64,000 nucleotides of DNA from Heligmosomoides polygyrus polygyrus (Eukaryota; Nematoda; Chromadorea; Rhabditida; Heligmosomidae). Every line of letters begins with the position of its first letter. The first letter of the stretch is position 1. The position numbers and the translations under genes are program-made. Below are positions 63,735 to 64,000 of this stretch, piece by piece. The notes beneath the pieces were generated by a model that was not told where the DNA came from, made no database searches, and worked only from the letters and a program-made list of their open reading frames with translations. The DNA lies in the NCBI GenBank assembly GCA_947396885.1, contig OX377205.1:74620969-74684968 (forward strand), given 5' to 3'.

Positions 63735-64000
63735 CCTACTGTCCCGCTATCCCATATAACCAGTTTTTCACTGTAAAGAGAAAGAAGGCCTAAAGAAGAA
63801 AAGAAGACGGCCCTGTTTGTTCTATTCTCAAGGTTTGGGGGCGAAGCCCCCAACCAGACGTTTGGCGGAGCGTCTGGTTGATTAGAATAAAGAATTACAA
63901 TACAAGCATTACGATTGCTACACAAAAAAATTTGCTGCTAAAGTGAGCACGCTATTAAAATCAGACCTAAAATGAATTCATATCTAATTTGTACAGGACC
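63735..64000. repeat. Right flank of the BEL element: hairpin-bearing repeat
   Basis: It contains GGGGGCGAAGCCCCC and CCAGACGTTTGGCGGAGCGTCTGG, strong short stems, followed by AATAAA. Similar in layout to 25,590-25,720 (AAACCAGACGTTTGG...GCGTCTGG). No coding is visible. Confidence 0.5.

Noticed and set aside
1..64000. Telomeric TTAGGC arrays or rRNA genes
   Set aside because: Looked for as a cause of the palindromes; only scattered single words such as CTTAGGTTAG occur.

Overview
The window looks like heavily rearranged, transposon-dense nuclear DNA of an animal, most likely a clade V (strongylid or hookworm-like) nematode. I base this on the RTE-type reverse transcriptase tails (GRPKQRW, RTPGRPPTRWSDF and GVHPDLALDRERW motifs), a BEL/Pao element, short 55-bp introns ending in TTCAG, and Penelope-like fragments. 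The species assignment is inference. I see no rRNA, no intact tRNA, no CRISPR array and no bacterial operon structure. Two 200-N blocks (232-431 and 33031-33230) are scaffold gaps.

Layout. 1-11.1 kb is a mosaic of old repeats, short perfect hairpins and an RTE endonuclease fragment. From 11.1 to 51.5 kb the sequence is one large, eroded mirror image around about 34.9 kb. Five blocks recur in reverse order and orientation: the last two exons of a P-type ATPase (11.49-11.82 / 50.82-51.15), a CR1/Jockey-like retrotransposon relic (11.87-13.74 / 45.4-47.3), a hAT-like element with an RTE tail inside (14.02-14.72 / 44.42-45.10), an uncharacterised repeat (18.92-19.82 / 43.44-44.23), and a core arm of about 6.6 kb (26.34-33.03 / 36.81-43.43). 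The arms differ by insertions and deletions: a local inverted duplication centred on the hAT-like element, a 5.5-kb foldback element, hammerhead-bearing Penelope-like terminal repeats, and a scrambled BEL relic. A 3.8-kb spacer with a gap separates the core arms.

From 51,531 to 63,734 lies a 12.2-kb BEL/Pao LTR retrotransposon: two LTRs, a primer-binding site that resembles the tRNA-Gly acceptor end, a long gag with three zinc knuckles, and a pol with protease, reverse transcriptase, RNase H and integrase. Pol has one clear frame break, one in-frame stop and an unusual gag/pol frame change. About 3.3 kb of uncharacterised sequence lies between pol and the 3' LTR. The left flank of this element is the outer end of the mirror, and the other arm supplies the matching uninterrupted site near 11,118.

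Nothing here reads as an intact host gene. The only host-like coding sequence is the duplicated ATPase C-terminus. What makes the window unusual is inverted duplication at every scale, from 17-50 bp hairpins with loops of 4-18 nt to about 20-kb arms. This suggests a recurrent fold-back or template-switch process, acting in the genome or during library amplification and assembly.
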